A stretch of DNA of 64,000 nucleotides from Pseudomonas sp. ICMP22404. Lineage in GTDB: Bacteria > Pseudomonadota > Gammaproteobacteria > Pseudomonadales > Pseudomonadaceae. Positions 16,427 to 24,517 of this stretch are shown here, piece by piece. Location of the stretch: NCBI RefSeq assembly GCF_006227205.1, contig NZ_VCNG01000006.1, forward strand, positions 1-64,000, written 5' to 3'. The first letter of the stretch is position 1. Every line of letters begins with the position of its first letter. A program made the position numbers and the translations under genes. The notes beneath the pieces are model-generated. The model ran no database searches. It had not been told where the DNA came from and worked only from the letters and a program-made list of their open reading frames with translations.

Positions 16427-17908
16427 CTAGCGCATCACGAAGGGGTCAGGCATCGGTGCCTGAGAAAGGTTGATCCACACCGTTTTCAGTTCGGTATAGG
16501 CCAGCACCGAATCGATGCCGCTTTCACGTCCGTAGCCGCTGTTCTTGAAGCCCCCGATGGGCGCCATGGCCGAGACAGCACGGTAGGTGTTGACCCAGAT
16601 GATGCCCGAACGCACGTCCCGGGCCAGGCGATGAGCGCGACCGAGGTCGCGGGTCCAGATACCGGCGGCGAGGCCGAACTGCGAGTCGTTGGCGATGGCC
16701 AGGGCTTCGGCTTCGTCCTTGAAACGAATCACCGAGGCCACCGGGCCGAAGACTTCTTCCTGCATGATCTTCATCGAATTGCGGTCGCATTCGAACAGGG
16801 TCGGTTCATAGAACCAGCCTTCGCCCAGGTTCTGCGGACGCTTGCCACCGAGGCGCAGCCGCGCACCCTCGGCAATGGCATCGGCCACCAGGCCTTCGAC
16901 CACCGCCAGTTGCTGGGCGGTGGCCATCGGGCCCATTTCGCTGCTGTCGTCTTGCGGGCTGCCGATGCGGATGCGCTTGGCGCGCTCTTCCAGGCGCGAA
17001 ACGAATTCGTCGTAGATGTCGTCCTGCACCAACAACCGCGAGCCGGACACGCAGCTCTGGCCCGACGCCGCGTAGATCCCGGCAATCGCACCGTTGACGG
17101 CGCTGTCGAGGTCAGCGTCGGCGAAGATGATGTTGGGCGACTTGCCCCCCAGTTCCAGGGACAGCTTGGCAAAGTTTTCCGCGCTGCTGCGCACCACATG
17201 GCGAGCCGTGGCGGCGCCGCCGGTGAAGGCGATCTTGCGCACCAGCGGATGGCGGGTGAGGGCGGCGCCGGTGCTGGGACCGTAACCGGTCACGACGTTG
17301 ACCACGCCTGCTGGAAAGCCGGCCTCCAGCGCAAGGCGCGCCAGCTCCAGGATGGTCGCCGAGGCGTGCTCGGACGGCTTGATCACGATGGTGTTGCCGG
17401 CCGCCAGTGCAGGGGCAAGCTTGATCGCGGTCAGGTACAGGGGGCTGTTCCAAGGAATGATTGCCGCCACCACGCCCATGGCTTCATGCACGGTGTAGGC
17501 AAACATGTCCGGCTTGTCGAGGGGCAGGGTGCCGCCTTCGAGTTTGTCGGCCAGGCCCGCGGTGTAGTGGAAAAACTCTGGCAGATAGCCGACCTGGCCG
17601 CGGGTTTCGCGGATCAGCTTGCCATTGTCGCGGCTTTCCAACTGAGCCAGTTGTTCCTTGTTCTCGGCGATCAGGTCACCGAGACGGCGCAGCAACTTGC
17701 CACGGGCGGTCGCGGTCAGGCCACGCCAGGCAGGGCTTTCGAACGCCATTTGCGCAGCCTGGACGGCGCGTTCGACATCGGCTTCGCCAGCATCGGGCAG
17801 TTCGGCCCAGGCTTGGGCCAGGGCCGGGTTCAGGCTTTCGAAGGTCTTGCCCGACAGCGCATCGACCCATTCACCGCCGATGCACATCTGGAAACGTGCG
17901 AGCGTCAT
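16427..17908 (-). CDS. Aldehyde dehydrogenase family protein
   Basis: A 493-residue NAD(P)-dependent aldehyde dehydrogenase of the betaine/hydroxymuconic-semialdehyde type. It has IPWNSPLYLTAIKLAPALAAG, the catalytic Glu in LSLELGGKSPNIIF, the Cys in GQSCVSGSR, and EEVFGPVASVIRF. Its start codon overlaps the stop of the alpha/beta hydrolase gene (ATGA). It differs clearly from the succinate-semialdehyde-type enzyme at 14254, so the pathway probably has two separate aldehyde intermediates. Confidence 0.9.
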   Translation of the reverse strand: MTLARFQMCIGGEWVDALSGKTFESLNPALAQAWAELPDAGEADVERAVQAAQMAFESPAWRGLTATARGKLLRRLGDLIAENKEQLAQLESRDNGKLIRETRGQVGYLPEFFHYTAGLADKLEGGTLPLDKPDMFAYTVHEAMGVVAAIIPWNSPLYLTAIKLAPALAAGNTIVIKPSEHASATILELARLALEAGFPAGVVNVVTGYGPSTGAALTRHPLVRKIAFTGGAATARHVVRSSAENFAKLSLELGGKSPNIIFADADLDSAVNGAIAGIYAASGQSCVSGSRLLVQDDIYDEFVSRLEERAKRIRIGSPQDDSSEMGPMATAQQLAVVEGLVADAIAEGARLRLGGKRPQNLGEGWFYEPTLFECDRNSMKIMQEEVFGPVASVIRFKDEAEALAIANDSQFGLAAGIWTRDLGRAHRLARDVRSGIIWVNTYRAVSAMAPIGGFKNSGYGRESGIDSVLAYTELKTVWINLSQAPMPDPFVMR

Positions 17909-18738
17909 GCGACGATCCCCTTTATTGGATGTTGTTGGGAGTACGCCTTGTCCAGGAACTCCAGCAGCAACTGGTTGACCAGGCGTGGCGATTCTACCGG
18001 CATCATATGCCGCTGTTCGGCGAGTACGGCAACGGCCGCACCGGGAATGCGCGCGGCCAGTTGTTCGGCCATTTCGGGGGTTGAACCCGGGTCCAGTTCG
18101 CCAGTGGCGATCAGCGTCGGTGCCTGGATGCTGCCCAGGTCATCGGCGCGGTACATGTCCTGGGTGGCGAACAGTTCGTAAGTGGTCAGGTAACCCTGGG
18201 GATCGTTCTTCGCCAAGGTCTGGCGCAGCGCAGCGATCTGTGCCGGGTTGGCCGCTTGATATTCGCGGCTGAACCAGCGCGACAGTGCCGCTTCGGCGTT
18301 GGCATCCGGACCATGCTCGGCCGCCTGGGCGGTACGGGCGATGACCCCGGCACGTTGCTCGGGGCTGCGGTTGAACACACTGTTGAGTACCACCAGGCCG
18401 TGCAGGCGTTGCGGGTAATGGAGGGCGAAAGCGCGCGCCACCAACCCGCCCATGGAGAAACCGATCACCGTGGCCTGGGGCAGTTGCAGGTGGTCGAGCA
18501 GTTCCAGCAACTGGTCGGCGTAGCCGAGCAGACCGGTGCCACTGGCGGGACGCGGGCTGGCGCCATGGCCAAGCATGTCATAGGCAATCACGCGGTACTT
18601 CGAGGCCAGGCCAACGACCTGGCCACCCCACATTTCTTTGTTCAGGCCGACGCCGTGGATCAAGACCACGGGCTGGCCTTGGCCGGTCGCCAGGTAACTG
18701 GTGCCTGCCGGGGTGAGTTCAGCGGTGGGCCGAATCAT
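17905..18738 (-). CDS. Alpha/beta hydrolase (RutD/PcaD-like)
   Basis: A 277-residue alpha/beta-fold hydrolase. LIHGVGLNKEMWGGQ holds the oxyanion region, GFSMGGLVARAFALHYPQRL the nucleophile Ser, ATGELDPGSTPEMAE the likely acid, and EQRHMMPVESP the catalytic His. Close families include 3-oxoadipate enol-lactonase (PcaD) and the aminoacrylate hydrolase RutD. The ATG at 18738 has AGGAG 6 bases upstream and is preferred to an ATG 15 bases earlier. It is the second gene of the operon and overlaps the following aldehyde dehydrogenase gene. It probably hydrolyses a lactone, ester or amide produced by the oxygenase step. Confidence 0.88.
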   Translation of the reverse strand: MIRPTAELTPAGTSYLATGQGQPVVLIHGVGLNKEMWGGQVVGLASKYRVIAYDMLGHGASPRPASGTGLLGYADQLLELLDHLQLPQATVIGFSMGGLVARAFALHYPQRLHGLVVLNSVFNRSPEQRAGVIARTAQAAEHGPDANAEAALSRWFSREYQAANPAQIAALRQTLAKNDPQGYLTTYELFATQDMYRADDLGSIQAPTLIATGELDPGSTPEMAEQLAARIPGAAVAVLAEQRHMMPVESPRLVNQLLLEFLDKAYSQQHPIKGIVA

Positions 18739-18783
18739 GGAGCGCTCCTGCATACCTTTTCTTGTTGTGGGGGCCGGGCTGGA

Positions 18784-19374
18784 TCACTGCGCCTTTTCGG
18801 CGGCCAGTTCTTCCAGATCGATGTAGCGGTTGCCGATGCGTGGATGCAGACGACCGCCATCGGCGCAACCCAGCACCACGACGATTTCGTCGGCGCGCGG
18901 TGCGTCTTCGATTTGCATTTCCAGGGTGATGTAGTGCGAGCGCAGGCCTTCGTCGTCCTTGTGCATCATTGGGATCTGGATCGAGGTGCCAGGGCCGCCG
19001 CGCTTGTTGGTGAAGCTCAGGTAGCTCTTGGCCTTGACCGCTTCGCGGTAGTGGTTGCCGAAGCGCAAGGTATGGATCACGGCGGAAGCATGCTCGATTT
19101 CACCGTCGGCGCCGACGACGGCGGCCTTGCCGTAGGCTTCGATTTTCTCGGCGCCGCCGATGATGCCCACCAGGCGCTCGACCATCAGTGCACCAAGGTC
19201 GGAACAGTTGGCGCGGATTTCCGGCTTCAGGTCTTCGACGAAACCACGGCCCAGCCAAGGGTTTTTCATGACCACCGCCAGCCCGACCATGGTCACCGGC
19301 TTATCAGTGACCTTGCCACCTTCGATAAAGGTTTCTTCGACATAGCTGACGATCTTGCGAATTTCGAAACTCAT
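18784..19374 (-). CDS. Amino acid synthesis (DUF1185) family protein
   Basis: A 196-residue protein of Pfam family AA_synth (DUF1185): IRKIVSYVEETFIEGG at the start, AVVMKNPWLGRGFVEDLKPE, YGKAAVVGADGEIEHASAVI, and the C-terminal ADEIVVVLGCADGGRLHPRIG. Published structures of this family show a variant of the Bacillus chorismate-mutase fold; the function is unproven despite the name. It is the lead gene of the second operon, 42 bases downstream of an exact TGGTATACCATAATA motif. In this setting a role as a ring-opening, hydrolytic or deaminating enzyme is plausible, but this is inference. Confidence 0.85.
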   Translation of the reverse strand: MSFEIRKIVSYVEETFIEGGKVTDKPVTMVGLAVVMKNPWLGRGFVEDLKPEIRANCSDLGALMVERLVGIIGGAEKIEAYGKAAVVGADGEIEHASAVIHTLRFGNHYREAVKAKSYLSFTNKRGGPGTSIQIPMMHKDDEGLRSHYITLEMQIEDAPRADEIVVVLGCADGGRLHPRIGNRYIDLEELAAEKAQ

Positions 19375-19415
19375 GAGCTGCTCCGTAGACGGGTAAAAGG
19401 TGTCTGTGCGTATGA

Positions 19416-19430
19416 TGGTATACCATAATA
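19416..19430 (+). promoter_or_regulatory. Putative GntR operator upstream of the DUF1185 operon
   Basis: TGGTATACCATAATA is identical to the motif at 11858-11872, with palindromic core TGGTATACCA. It lies 42-56 bases before the DUF1185 start, where a repressor would cover the promoter. Confidence 0.7.
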
Positions 19431-20058
19431 CTGCTGGCGCAAGTACCTCCGTTGAGTTTGTTCGCGAGGAGACGACAGAAGGCCAGCCTTTGGGGCTAAT
19501 GCCAGTCAGTTAAGGATCAAACGGCGCAACGCCTGTGGGAACAAAGCTTGCTCCCACGGGTTTGTGGCTTCACTGACTGGCATGCGAGGCCAGGCTCCGG
19601 TATCGCCAGTGAGTACAAATTTCCCCATTTCAGGGCAGCTGATGACAGTTACGTGATTCGTTGCACCGATTCGACTCGTTCCGCTACGCGCTGCCGCAAG
19701 CCGAAATAATCGTTCCAGCCCTTGAGCGGCTTTTCAGTCGCCAGAACGAAAATAAATTTCGCTTTAGCGTACGTTTACGCCGGTTTTTCCAGTTGTATGC
19801 GTATATGCCGTGCGTAGGCACAGCCTTTGCTATGGTTCCTGGGGGGAGGCCATCGCACCGACGGCTTTATCAAGCGGAGACATTCATGGCGCGGATCTAA
19901 CCGGCGGCGCACGTCATCCAGACGCAAAGGCCACAGCAGAGACGGATGTCTATCGAGGTGCTCAGAGAAAACAGGGCTCATTAACGCAAGGCAAGGCCGG
20001 ACCATTGGAATGACGAAGTAATAAGAAATGCCGTGTAGAACGCGGCTGGGAGTTGGCT
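19431..20058. other. Intergenic region without a recognised gene
   Basis: About 630 bases between the divergent DUF1185 and ATP-grasp operons. A weak REP-like pair (GTGGGAACAAAGCTTGCTCCCAC) lies near 19533-19557. From about 19700 the sequence is AT-richer and probably holds the promoter of the ATP-grasp operon. Short open frames here lack ribosome-binding sites and family motifs. Confidence 0.5.
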
Positions 20059-21468
20059 ATGCCCCGAGCTTTTTTTGATGAAATGTATGATGCCAAGGGT
20101 GACTGCCGCCCGCATTACCAAGCCTTCGCACGTTGGCTGGCGGACACGCCGGGCGAACTGCTCGATCAGCGCCGACGCGAAGCCGACCTGCTGTTCCATC
20201 GAGCGGGGATCACCTTCACCCTGTACGGGGACGAGCAGGGCACCGAGCGGTTGATACCCTTCGACATCATTCCCCGCAGCATCAAGGCCAGTGAATGGCA
20301 AAAGGTCGAGCAGGGCTGCATACAGCGGGTCCAGGCGCTGAACATGTTCCTGGACGACATCTATCACCAACAGCGCATCCTCAAGGAAGGCATCATTCCC
20401 GCCGAGCAGGTGCTGGCCAACGAGGGTTACCAGATTGCGATGCAGGGCCTGAACCTGCACCGGGGCATTTACGCCCATATTGCCGGCGTCGACCTGGTTC
20501 GTGACGGTGACGGCAGTTACTACGTACTGGAGGACAATCTGCGCACGCCCAGCGGCGTCAGCTACATGCTCGAAGACCGCAAGATGATGATGCGCCTGTT
20601 CCCCGAACTCTTCGCTGCCCAGCGTGTGGCGCCCATCGATCATTACCCGAACCTGCTGCTCGACACCCTCAAGAGCTCGAGTCCGCTGGATAACCCCACC
20701 GCGGTGGTCCTGACCCCCGGTCGCTTCAACAGTGCCTACTTCGAACATGCGTTCCTGGCTCGGGAAATGGGTGTGGAACTGGTGGAGGGCGCCGATCTGT
20801 TCGTGCGCGACGACCATGTCTACATGCGCACGACCGCCGGTCCCCAGCAGGTGGATGTGATCTACCGGCGTCTCGACGATGCCTATCTCGATCCGCTGTC
20901 GTTCAATCCCGATTCGATGTTGGGTGTGCCAGGCCTGATCGCCGTCTACCGTGCGGGCAATGTGGTGCTGGCGAACGCGGTCGGTACCGGCGTCGCCGAT
21001 GACAAGTCGATCTACCCCTACGTCGATGAGATGATTCGTTTCTACCTCACCGAAGAACCGATCCTGAAGAATGTCCCTACCTGGCAATGCCGCAAGCCTC
21101 AGGAACTGTCCCATGTGCTGGCGAACCTGCCCGATCTGGTGGTCAAGGAAACCCAGGGCTCCGGCGGCTACGGCATGCTGGTGGGGCCGGCGGCCACCGC
21201 GGCGGAAATCGAAGACTTCCGTGCACGACTCAAGGCCCGTCCCGAGGCCTACATCGCTCAACCGACCCTGAGCCTGTCCACTTGCCCGACCTTTGTCGAA
21301 AGTGGCATCGCGCCGCGTCATATCGACCTGCGGCCGTTTGTGCTCTCGGGCAAGGAGACCCGCCTCGTGCCGGGTGGCCTGACCCGCGTGGCGCTTCGCG
21401 AAGGCTCGCTGGTGGTGAATTCGTCCCAGGGCGGTGGTACCAAGGACACTTGGGTAGTGGAGGATTAA
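20059..21468 (+). CDS. Circularly permuted type-2 ATP-grasp protein
   Basis: A 469-residue protein of the circularly permuted ATP-grasp family (DUF404/DUF407, COG2308). Conserved stretches are PFDIIPRSI, DIYHQQRILKEGIIP, LEDNLRTPSGVSYMLEDR, VVLTPGRFNSAYFEHAFLAREMG and VVKETQGSGGYGMLVGP. The family is predicted to ligate an amino acid or peptide to an amine using ATP; no substrate is proven. ATG at 20059 has GGGAG 6 bases upstream. Three bases separate its stop codon from the alpha-E gene, and the trio is a widely conserved operon. Confidence 0.92.
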   Translation: MPRAFFDEMYDAKGDCRPHYQAFARWLADTPGELLDQRRREADLLFHRAGITFTLYGDEQGTERLIPFDIIPRSIKASEWQKVEQGCIQRVQALNMFLDDIYHQQRILKEGIIPAEQVLANEGYQIAMQGLNLHRGIYAHIAGVDLVRDGDGSYYVLEDNLRTPSGVSYMLEDRKMMMRLFPELFAAQRVAPIDHYPNLLLDTLKSSSPLDNPTAVVLTPGRFNSAYFEHAFLAREMGVELVEGADLFVRDDHVYMRTTAGPQQVDVIYRRLDDAYLDPLSFNPDSMLGVPGLIAVYRAGNVVLANAVGTGVADDKSIYPYVDEMIRFYLTEEPILKNVPTWQCRKPQELSHVLANLPDLVVKETQGSGGYGMLVGPAATAAEIEDFRARLKARPEAYIAQPTLSLSTCPTFVESGIAPRHIDLRPFVLSGKETRLVPGGLTRVALREGSLVVNSSQGGGTKDTWVVED

Positions 21469-21471
21469 GAC

Positions 21472-22422
21472 ATGCTTTCAAGAACCGCTTCGGACCTCTA
21501 CTGGATGTCCCGCTACCTGGAGCGCGCCGAGAACCTGGCGCGCATGCTCGAAGTCAGTTACTCGCTGTCGCTGATGCCCCAGGCCGGGCGCAGCGACGGC
21601 CATGCCGAGCTGGCGATGTCGCTGCTGGCGGCCGGTACGCTGGACGACTACAACACCCGTTATGGCGAGCTCAACAGCGAACACATGCTGCATTTCTTCG
21701 CCCTGGATGACACCAACCCCGGCAGCATCTACAGCTGCCTGCGGGCGGCGCGGACCAATGCCCATGCGGTGCGTGGGCGCATCACCGCCGACATGTGGGA
21801 AAACATCAACGCCACCTGGCTGGAGATGCGCAACATCGCCAGCAATGGCCTGGGCCGCTACGGCATCAGTCATTTCTGCGAATGGGTCAAGGAGCGTTCG
21901 CATCTGTTTCGCGGGGCGACGTCGGGCACCATCATGCGCAACGATGCCTACTGTTTCATTCGCCTGGGGACGTTCATCGAGCGGGCGGACAACACCTTGC
22001 GCCTGTTGGATGCACGCTACGAAATGTTTGGCGAAGAGTCGGAAGAGGTCAGCGACAATTCGGCGCGCGGCTACTACCAGTGGAGTGCCTTGCTACGGGC
22101 GCTGTCGTCGTTCGAGGCGTTCAACGAGATCTACCGTAATGCGCCGAATGCCGAGCAGGTTTCGGAGATGTTGCTGCTGCGTGCCGACGTCCCGCGTTCG
22201 TTGCATGCCTGCATCGAGGAGCTCGATCAGATCCTCGCCAGCCTGCCAGGCCACAACGGCCGTCCGGCCCAGCGCCTGGCCGCGGAGCTGAATGCGCGCC
22301 TGCGTTATTCCGGGATCGACGAGATCCTGGCATCGGGCCTGCACCTTTGGCTGACCGACCTCATCGACCAGATCCGTCATCTGGGCCAGACCGTTCACGA
22401 GTCCTATCTGGAGGTCGTATGA
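21472..22422 (+). CDS. Alpha-E domain protein (DUF403)
   Basis: An all-helical protein of 316 residues: LSRTASDLYWMSRYLERAEN at the start, then FIRLGTFIERADNTLRLLDARY and the repeated Glu-rich helical motifs of the alpha-E family (COG2307). Its role is unknown, but it is almost always encoded beside the permuted ATP-grasp protein and a transglutaminase-like protease. The stop codon overlaps the next start (ATGA at 22419). Confidence 0.92.
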   Translation: MLSRTASDLYWMSRYLERAENLARMLEVSYSLSLMPQAGRSDGHAELAMSLLAAGTLDDYNTRYGELNSEHMLHFFALDDTNPGSIYSCLRAARTNAHAVRGRITADMWENINATWLEMRNIASNGLGRYGISHFCEWVKERSHLFRGATSGTIMRNDAYCFIRLGTFIERADNTLRLLDARYEMFGEESEEVSDNSARGYYQWSALLRALSSFEAFNEIYRNAPNAEQVSEMLLLRADVPRSLHACIEELDQILASLPGHNGRPAQRLAAELNARLRYSGIDEILASGLHLWLTDLIDQIRHLGQTVHESYLEVV

Positions 22423-23216
22423 AACTGTCCATACGCCACGACACCACCTACCGCTATGCCGATGAAGTCTGCACCAGCATCCAGTTCCTGCGTTTGACTC
22501 CGAGGGACAGCCAGCGCCAGCGCGTCCTGCAATGGCATCTGGAGTTACCTCGTCTGGTGCGCAGCCAGCTCGACCCCTACGGTAACATCCTGCACGTGAT
22601 GACCATGGACGAGCCCCATGGCGCCTTGGTACTGACCGCTTATGGCGAAGTGGAAATCCATCAGGCGGTGGAGATGGAGCCGGACTCGCAGTCGCCGCTG
22701 CCGTTCCTGCGCACGAGCCGTCTGACCCAGGCGGATGACGCGCTCAGCGCCTTTGCCATGGAGCAATGTGCAGGGCGGCGCGATCGGGCTGCACTGGTCG
22801 ATCTGATGGAGGGCCTTGCGGCGCGCATGCCCTATAGCCCGGGCACGACCGCTGTCAGCAGCACAGCCGCCGAGGCGTTTGCCGGCGGTGCGGGCGTCTG
22901 CCAGGATCATACCCATGCCTTCCTGGCCTGCGCGCGCAGCCTCGGTATTCCGGCGCGCTATGTCTCCGGTTATTTGTACACCGAAGATGAAACGCATCTG
23001 GCGAGCCATGCCTGGGCCGAAGCCTGGCTGGACAACGGGTGGTACAGCTTCGACGTGACCAACCGCCTGACCCGCCCCGACCGACACCTGAAGCTGGCGG
23101 TCGGCCTGGACTACCTCGACGCCTGCCCGGTACGCGGCATGCGCCGGGGCGGCGGGGCAGAGCAGATGCAGGCGCGGGTGCAGGTGAACTCGATGGTGCA
23201 GGTGCAACATCAATAA
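22419..23216 (+). CDS. Transglutaminase-like cysteine protease family protein
   Basis: A 265-residue protein. An N-terminal beta domain opens MKLSIRHDTTYRYADEV. The transglutaminase-like core follows, with the Cys in GGAGVCQDHTHAFLACARSLG (about residues 152-172), the His in ASHAWAEAWLDNGWYSFD, and Asp in DVTNRL. It is expected to be a peptidase or amide hydrolase acting on the product of the partner ATP-grasp enzyme. It is the last gene of the operon. The proteasome-like Anbu peptidase that often follows in other bacteria is absent here; a REP array follows instead. Confidence 0.92.
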   Translation: MKLSIRHDTTYRYADEVCTSIQFLRLTPRDSQRQRVLQWHLELPRLVRSQLDPYGNILHVMTMDEPHGALVLTAYGEVEIHQAVEMEPDSQSPLPFLRTSRLTQADDALSAFAMEQCAGRRDRAALVDLMEGLAARMPYSPGTTAVSSTAAEAFAGGAGVCQDHTHAFLACARSLGIPARYVSGYLYTEDETHLASHAWAEAWLDNGWYSFDVTNRLTRPDRHLKLAVGLDYLDACPVRGMRRGGGAEQMQARVQVNSMVQVQHQ

Positions 23217-23255
23217 GCGAGACATTCGCTGAAGCTGAAGGCCTCATCGTCGGAT

Positions 23256-23898
23256 CCCTGCCCGGAGCAGGCTCCCTCCCACAATGGAAGTGGCGTCGGA
23301 CGCAAATCCAGCGACCACCCGAATCTCCCGTGGGAGCGAGCCTGCTCGCGATGGCGGCTGCACATCCAACATCTTCGTCATCTGACCCACCGCTATCGTG
23401 AGCAGGCTCGCTCCCACAATGGGACTGGCGTCGGGCGCAAATCCCGCGACCACCCGAATCCCCCGTGGGAGCGAGCCTGCTCGCGATGACGGCTGCACAT
23501 CCAACATCTTCGTCATCTGACCCACCGCTATCGTGAGCAGGCTCGCTCCCACAATGGGACTGGCGTCGGGCGCAAATCCCGCGACCACCCAAATCCCCTG
23601 TGGGAGCGAGCCTGCTCGCGATGACGGCTGCACATCCAACATCTTCGTCATCTGACCCACCGCTATCGTGAGCAGGCTCGCTCCCACAATGGGACTGGCG
23701 TCGGACGCAAATCCAGCGACCACCCGAATCCCCCGTGGGAGCGAGCCTGCTCGCGATGACGGCTGCACATCCAACATCTTCGTCATCTGACCCACCGCTA
23801 TCGCGAGCAGGCTCGCTCCCACATGGGACTGGCGTCGGGCGCAAATCCCGCGACCACCCAAATCCCCTGTGGGAGCCGGGCTTGCCCGCGAAGGCGTT
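23256..23898. repeat. Tandem REP array, about 135-bp period
   Basis: Left arms GTGGGAGCGAGCCTGCTCGCGAT start at 23330, 23465, 23600 and 23735, and a variant starts at 23869, giving periods of 135, 135, 135 and 134. Each unit carries left arm, a constant spacer (GCTGCACATCCAACATCTTC and on), right arm, and a constant link (ACTGGCGTCGG...CAAATCC...CGACCACCC). The units are almost identical, which implies recent amplification. Confidence 0.93.
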
Positions 23899-23968
23899 CG
23901 TACATTCGCTACCGGATGAACGGCGGTTTATAGTCGACGGCCATCTCGCGTTTCCAGGAAGGAGCCGT

Positions 23969-24466
23969 ATGTCAGAGCCCACGATTACCATCGCCCGATT
24001 CACTGAAGCCCATCTCGACGCGGTCACCGCGCTTTACAACGACCCGGCGGTGACCCGTCAGGTGCTACAGATGCCGTTCCAGTCCACCGAAGTGTGGCGC
24101 AAGCGTCTGGCGATGGATGATGAGCGCCATGTGAAACTGGTCGCGCTGCATCAGGGCACAGTCATTGGCAATCTGGGGCTGGAGCAGTACTCGCGCGTCC
24201 GCCGTGCCCACTGCGGGAGTCTTGGCATGGGCGTCGCCGTCGCCTGGCAGGGCAAGGGGGTGGGCTCGATGCTGCTGGCCGCCGCGTTGGAGGTGGCGGA
24301 CAACTGGATGAACCTGCGGCGGGTGGAACTGACGGTATACGCCGACAACGAGGCCGCCGTCGGGCTGTACCGTAAATTCGGCTTCGAGACGGAAGGCCTG
24401 ATGCGTGACTATGCGGTGCGTGACGGGCGCTGGGTCGACACCCTGGCCATGGCGCGGCTGCGTTGA
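23969..24466 (+). CDS. GNAT family N-acetyltransferase (YhhY-like)
   Basis: A 165-residue acetyltransferase. LGMGVAVAWQGKGVGSMLLAAALEVADNW is the acetyl-CoA-binding motif A (about residues 86-114), followed by RRVELTVYADNEAAVGLYRKFGFETEG. The arrangement, including PFQSTEVWRKRL near the start and YAVRDGRWVDTLAMARL at the end, resembles E. coli YhhY, which acetylates amino acids. AAGGAG precedes the ATG at 23969. Confidence 0.9.
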   Translation: MSEPTITIARFTEAHLDAVTALYNDPAVTRQVLQMPFQSTEVWRKRLAMDDERHVKLVALHQGTVIGNLGLEQYSRVRRAHCGSLGMGVAVAWQGKGVGSMLLAAALEVADNWMNLRRVELTVYADNEAAVGLYRKFGFETEGLMRDYAVRDGRWVDTLAMARLR

Positions 24467-24517
24467 ACAGGTAGCAGCTGCTGGCGCACCGAAGTCGGGT
24501 GCGTGAGTACCTGCCGG

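Noticed and set aside
15704..18181. Plus-strand frame of 825 codons across the flavin reductase and aldehyde dehydrogenase genes
   Set aside because: It runs antisense to three genes with catalytic motifs and includes a repeat element; no recognisable domain.
13843..18738. A protocatechuate (pca) operon
   Set aside because: Only PcaC-like and PcaD-like proteins are present; pcaG/H, pcaB and the CoA steps are absent and the neighbours are flavin enzymes and aldehyde dehydrogenases.
23256..23898. Possible CRISPR array because of regular repeats
   Set aside because: The spacing sequence is as conserved as the repeat, the unit is 135 bp, and the repeated parts are REP arms. There are no unique spacers and no cas genes.
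22855..24027. Minus-strand frame of 390 codons with repeated CGSEPAHDSGGSDDEDVG-like units
   Set aside because: The apparent protein repeat is only the translation of the 135-bp REP array, continuing antisense into the transglutaminase and acetyltransferase genes. No ribosome-binding site.
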